Made by a program: the position numbers and the translations under genes. A DNA stretch of 9,731 nucleotides from an uncultured Kouleothrix sp. (GTDB taxonomy: Bacteria; Chloroflexota; Chloroflexia; Chloroflexales; Roseiflexaceae): the NCBI GenBank assembly GCA_937858455.1, contig CALLYN010000073.1, forward strand, positions 1-9,731, written 5' to 3'. Shown in pieces: positions 1 through 9,731 of this stretch; the stretch's first letter is position 1; every line of letters starts with the position of its first letter. The notes under the pieces were generated by a model. It saw nothing but the letters and a program-made list of their open reading frames with translations, was not told the origin of the DNA and ran no database searches.

Positions 1-1
1 C

Positions 2-670
<669 letters not shown>

Positions 671-707
671 CGGCCAAAGCGCACATAGCAGATGAAAGCT
701 GCAGATC

Positions 708-733
708 AACCACCAAGGCACCAAGACACCAAG
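708..733 (+). repeat. Left terminal inverted repeat of the GxxExxY cassette
   Basis: The 26 bp begin AACCACCAAGG and contain three tandem octamers of the form CACCAAGG, CACCAAGA, CACCAAGG starting at 711. The last octamer runs into AAGGGG, which serves as the Shine-Dalgarno sequence of the enclosed gene. It pairs with 1138-1163 with one mismatch. Confidence 0.85.
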
Positions 734-736
734 GGG
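731..736 (+). promoter_or_regulatory. Ribosome binding site of the GxxExxY gene, overlapping the inverted repeat
   Basis: AAGGGG lies 6 bp before ATG 743. Its first three bases are the end of the left inverted repeat, so the repeat helps provide the translation signal. It decides the start at 743 over the in-frame ATG at 692. Confidence 0.6.
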
Positions 737-742
737 TTGTAT

Positions 743-1135
743 ATGAGCATTGAACCGCCCTCCCATCGCGAAGATACAATTGGCAAGGCGATCGTTCAAG
801 CAGCATATACAGTTCACAAAGCGCTTGGTCCTGGTCTGCTAGAGCAGATCTATGAAGTGTGCTTTTGCCACGAGCTGTCGAAGACAGAGTATACAGTTCA
901 GCGTCAAGTTGCCTGTCCCATAACCTACGATGGAATTATTTTTGAAGAAGGATTACGTCTTGACGTACTCATCGACTCACTTGTTATCTGCGAGCTAAAG
1001 GCAGTGCAAGAAATGCACCCGGTTTTTACAGCACAATTGATGTCGCAGCTTAAACTTACACAAAGACGCCTCGGCTATCTCATAAATTTCAATGTACCGC
1101 TCATCAAGAATGGCATCAAACGAATTGCCATATAG
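743..1135 (+). CDS. GxxExxY-family protein, PD-(D/E)XK nuclease-like fold
   Basis: The 130-residue product carries the motif that names the family (TIGR04256 / PF13366 as I recall it): GLLEQIY at residues 31-37, within GPGLLEQIYEVCFCHEL. A nuclease-like core follows: D74 in GLRLDVLID, then E84-x-K86 in VICELKAV, the arrangement expected of PD-(D/E)XK folds. The C-terminal part (QLMSQLKLTQRRLGYLINF, then IKNGIKRIAI) is also typical. I chose ATG 743 because AAGGGG at 731-736 lies 6 bp upstream. An in-frame ATG at 692 would add 17 residues translated from the inverted repeat, including PRHQDTKG, and has no better ribosome site. No enzymatic activity is established for the family as far as I know. 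The gene is AT-richer than its neighbours and has no functional link to carbamoyl phosphate; its context says mobile cassette, not operon member. Confidence 0.9.
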   Translation: MSIEPPSHREDTIGKAIVQAAYTVHKALGPGLLEQIYEVCFCHELSKTEYTVQRQVACPITYDGIIFEEGLRLDVLIDSLVICELKAVQEMHPVFTAQLMSQLKLTQRRLGYLINFNVPLIKNGIKRIAI

Positions 1136-1137
1136 AT

Positions 1138-1163
1138 CTTGGTGCCTTGGTGCCTTGGTGGTT
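1138..1163 (-). repeat. Right terminal inverted repeat of the GxxExxY cassette
   Basis: Reading CTTGGTGCCTTGG onward, this is the reverse complement of 708-733 with one mismatch (the middle octamer is CACCAAGG here and CACCAAGA on the left). It starts two bases after the stop codon of the enclosed gene, so the cassette has almost no non-coding slack on this side. The 47 bp from 1164 to carB contain a further phrase, CGCACCTTCGTGGGG, that may belong to the same repeat family; I could not show a pairing for it. Confidence 0.85.
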
Positions 1164-1200
1164 AACTTAGCCTGTCTTTTCGCACCTTCGTGGGGAAAAT

Positions 1201-1206
1201 AGGAAG
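1201..1206 (+). promoter_or_regulatory. Ribosome binding site deciding the carB start
   Basis: AGGAAG is followed by a 4-bp gap and ATG 1211. It favours the ATG that gives MPKRTDI, the same first residues as E. coli CarB, over an in-frame GTG at 1190 that would add seven residues not seen in the family. Confidence 0.65.
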
Positions 1207-1210
1207 CAGA

Positions 1211-4612
<3,402 letters not shown>

Positions 4613-4617
4613 TACTT

Positions 4618-4642
4618 GCTTTGGCCGCTGGTTCGGCCAAGC
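4618..4642 (+). terminator. Possible hairpin after carB
   Basis: Seven bases, TTGGCCG at 4621-4627, pair perfectly with CGGCCAA at 4634-4640 across a 6-nt loop, six bases after the carB stop; the flanking GC may extend the stem past a bulged T. No run of T follows, so a classical intrinsic terminator is not shown. It could also slow decay from the 3' end. A smaller stem, CAGCG with CGCTG, follows at about 4644-4656. The rest of the 120-bp spacer holds nothing else I can name apart from the next ribosome site. Confidence 0.35.
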
Positions 4643-4732
4643 ACAGCGCCGCGCTGCTACAGGTTCTCAGCCCGCACATCGCACATACCACGTTAGGCGC
4701 AGCTGCGGCACCTGCAAAGGGAGCAGGAAGCG

Positions 4733-7924
<3,192 letters not shown>

Positions 7925-8030
7925 TCGATCGCGATCCGCTTGTACGTCGAAAAGTACCGCTCTGCCGAAGGCTGAGCACACCATCTGTGTAAGTTCTACG
8001 TGTCTATCGTACATCCTTTCATCGGCCAAT

Positions 8031-8036
8031 GAGGAG
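8031..8036 (+). promoter_or_regulatory. Ribosome binding site deciding the argG start
   Basis: GAGGAG stands 6 bp before GTG 8043. This is the only good ribosome site in the region and places the start at a GTG rather than at any upstream in-frame ATG inside the SNF2 gene. The rest of the 118-bp spacer (7925-8042) has a short GATCGCGATC palindrome at its start but no promoter or riboswitch that I can support. Confidence 0.8.
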
Positions 8037-8042
8037 CAAATC

Positions 8043-9284
<1,242 letters not shown>

Positions 9285-9294
9285 CCCTCCGAAG

Positions 9295-9354
9295 GCCGGC
9301 AAGGAGGCAAGCGGCACTTCGCCTATGTGCCCGTCTGCTTGTCGCCTTGCCGGC
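9295..9354. repeat. Inverted repeat with octamer-like units just after argG
   Basis: The arm 9295-9316, beginning GCCGGCAAGG, is complementary to 9333-9354, ending CCTTGCCGGC. The outer ten bases pair perfectly and the inner twelve mostly pair, around a 16-bp loop. The left arm contains CGGCAAGG followed by AGGCAAGC, octamers of related sequence. It starts 11 bp after the argG stop, so it could act as a 3' hairpin on the argG message, but there is no T run, and the tandem-unit arms also resemble the repeats seen in and beside carB. Confidence 0.55.
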
Positions 9355-9390
9355 TGCGTGCCCGGTAGAACGTACGCAGCTGGCGCGTAC
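9353..9390. repeat. Two overlapping, mutually exclusive small stems
   Basis: GCTGCGT (9353-9359) can pair with ACGCAGC (9374-9380) over a 14-nt loop. Alternatively GTACGC (9372-9377) can pair with GCGTAC (9385-9390) over a 7-nt loop. They share bases 9374-9377, so only one can form at a time. This may be a switch or chance in GC-rich sequence; I have no evidence of function. Confidence 0.3.
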
Positions 9391-9406
9391 AGCCTTCGGC
9401 AGATGC

Positions 9407-9446
9407 GTGTGCGGTTTTTCCGCGCTACGCGCGGAAAACCGCACAC
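9407..9446. terminator. Strong hairpin between argG and the GNAT gene
   Basis: Eighteen bases at 9429-9446 (GCGCGGAAAACCGCACAC) are the exact complement of 9407-9425 except for one extra T in the left arm, around a 3-nt loop TAC. A block of T sits inside the left arm and a block of A inside the right arm, not after the stem, so it lacks the classic U tail in either direction. It is the most stable-looking secondary structure in the window and the most likely transcription end for argG. A repetitive palindromic element is the alternative, supported by AGATGC directly before it (9401-9406) and again at 9450-9455. Confidence 0.5.
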
Positions 9447-9480
9447 AGAAGATGCACACGTGCCACTGTGCAGCCTGCGG

Positions 9481-9492
9481 ACGAGCGCTCGT
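9481..9492. promoter_or_regulatory. Perfect 12-bp palindrome before the GNAT gene
   Basis: ACGAGCGCTCGT is a perfect dyad ending 9 bp before ATG 9502 and directly preceding the GAGG ribosome site at 9494-9497. Its position would suit a small operator or a translation-masking stem, but a dyad of this size can arise by chance in GC-rich DNA. No regulator is encoded nearby. Confidence 0.3.
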
Positions 9493-9501
9493 TGAGGTGC
9501 T

Positions 9502-9731
9502 ATGGACGATCAGGATCTCGTCGTCGCGCCGGCGACCGCCGAGCAGGCCGAGATTGTCGACCGGCTGCTGTACGAGGCCGGCGCCTGGCTCGCGGCGCGC
9601 GGCATTCACCAGTGGTCATCGGTCTGGCCGCCATCGGCGCACGAGCAGCGCGAGACGCGCGAGCGGATCGCGCAGGGCTGCTGCTACCTGGCGTGGCGCG
9701 GTGGCGCCGCCGTCGGCACGCTCGCGCTCCT
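9502..9731 (+). CDS. GNAT-family N-acetyltransferase, N-terminal part
   Basis: Translation from ATG 9502 gives 76 residues before the window ends: MDDQDLVVAPATAEQAEIV, then a helix with YEAGAWLAARGIHQWSSVWPP, then ERIAQGCCYLAWRGGAAVGTLALL. The order of a short strand, a helix ending in a WL-x-x-x-GI-x-QW segment, a second helix, and two strands with AVGTL is typical of small bacterial GNAT acetyltransferases, which move the acetyl group of acetyl-CoA to an amine. The acetyl-CoA binding loop (R/Q-x-x-G-x-G/A) would lie beyond the window, so family placement rests on the N-terminal half and the substrate cannot be guessed. The start is supported by GAGG at 9494-9497. It reads the same way as argG but is separated from it by 217 bp with strong hairpins, so it is probably its own transcription unit. 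Confidence 0.75.
   Translation, partial: MDDQDLVVAPATAEQAEIVDRLLYEAGAWLAARGIHQWSSVWPPSAHEQRETRERIAQGCCYLAWRGGAAVGTLAL

Larger units (their letters stand above)
708..1163. mobile_element. GxxExxY cassette bounded by 26-bp inverted repeats, between carA and carB
   Basis: A 456-bp unit starts with an inverted repeat at 708-733 and ends with its reverse complement at 1138-1163; the arms match at 25 of 26 positions. Between the arms is a single small gene (743-1135). The interior is clearly richer in A+T than carA and carB and uses codons rare in them (for example TTA, AGA, ATA), which points to a foreign origin. It lies exactly in the gap between two genes normally close together, so insertion into an ancestral carA-carB spacer is the simplest reading. 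No convincing target-site duplication flanks the arms. There is no recognisable transposase, so if mobile it either needs an outside enzyme or uses the encoded nuclease-fold protein, which is speculation. Confidence 0.6.

Noticed and set aside
692..742. Upstream ATG start for the GxxExxY protein
   Set aside because: The added residues are the translated inverted repeat and no ribosome site precedes ATG 692, whereas ATG 743 has AAGGGG at the right distance.
1190..1210. GTG start for carB seven codons upstream
   Set aside because: ATG 1211 has AGGAAG upstream and gives the family's own first residues, MPKRTDI.
7925..8042. Promoter, arginine operator or riboswitch before argG
   Set aside because: I saw only a short GATCGCGATC palindrome and scattered GTAC words; no -35/-10 pair or ARG-box-like dyad is convincing.

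Overview
The window is high-GC DNA of ordinary bacterial gene density, with all real genes on the + strand. The C-A-E-P-Y start of the visible CarA GATase half, the 413-residue ArgG type and the neighbouring SWIM/SNF2 gene suggest a Chloroflexota (Chloroflexia, Roseiflexus/Kouleothrix-like) genome. That placement is inference from general resemblance and was not searched.

Layout. (1) 2-670: the 3' two thirds of carA, the glutaminase subunit of carbamoyl-phosphate synthase. (2) 708-1163: a compact, AT-richer cassette bounded by 26-bp inverted repeats (25 of 26 matching). It carries one small gene for a GxxExxY-family, PD-(D/E)XK-like protein and separates carA from carB. (3) 1211-4612: carB, the large synthetase subunit, intact but about 60 residues longer than E. 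coli CarB. (4) 4733-7924: a SWIM-zinc-finger SNF2/RapA-type helicase. (5) 8043-9284: argG, argininosuccinate synthase. (6) 9285-9501: an intergenic stretch packed with inverted repeats. (7) 9502-9731: the start of a GNAT N-acetyltransferase, cut by the window end.

CarAB makes carbamoyl phosphate for pyrimidines and arginine, and ArgG performs the penultimate arginine step, so the biosynthetic genes fit together. The SNF2 gene between them has no evident metabolic link.

The most unusual feature is inside carB. Its extra length lies in three inter-domain or linker positions, each filled by a 71-79 bp stretch built on one plan: about four tandem heptamers, a 15-23 bp spacer, then about four heptamers of roughly reverse-complementary sequence. 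All three are in frame and translated. One is flanked by a 13-bp near-perfect direct repeat exactly 81 bp (27 codons) apart, as an insertion with target duplication would leave. The ends of the GxxExxY cassette and one intergenic inverted repeat after argG are similarly built from short tandem units (octamers). This suggests a family of small palindromic tandem-unit elements that can insert into coding sequence without destroying it.
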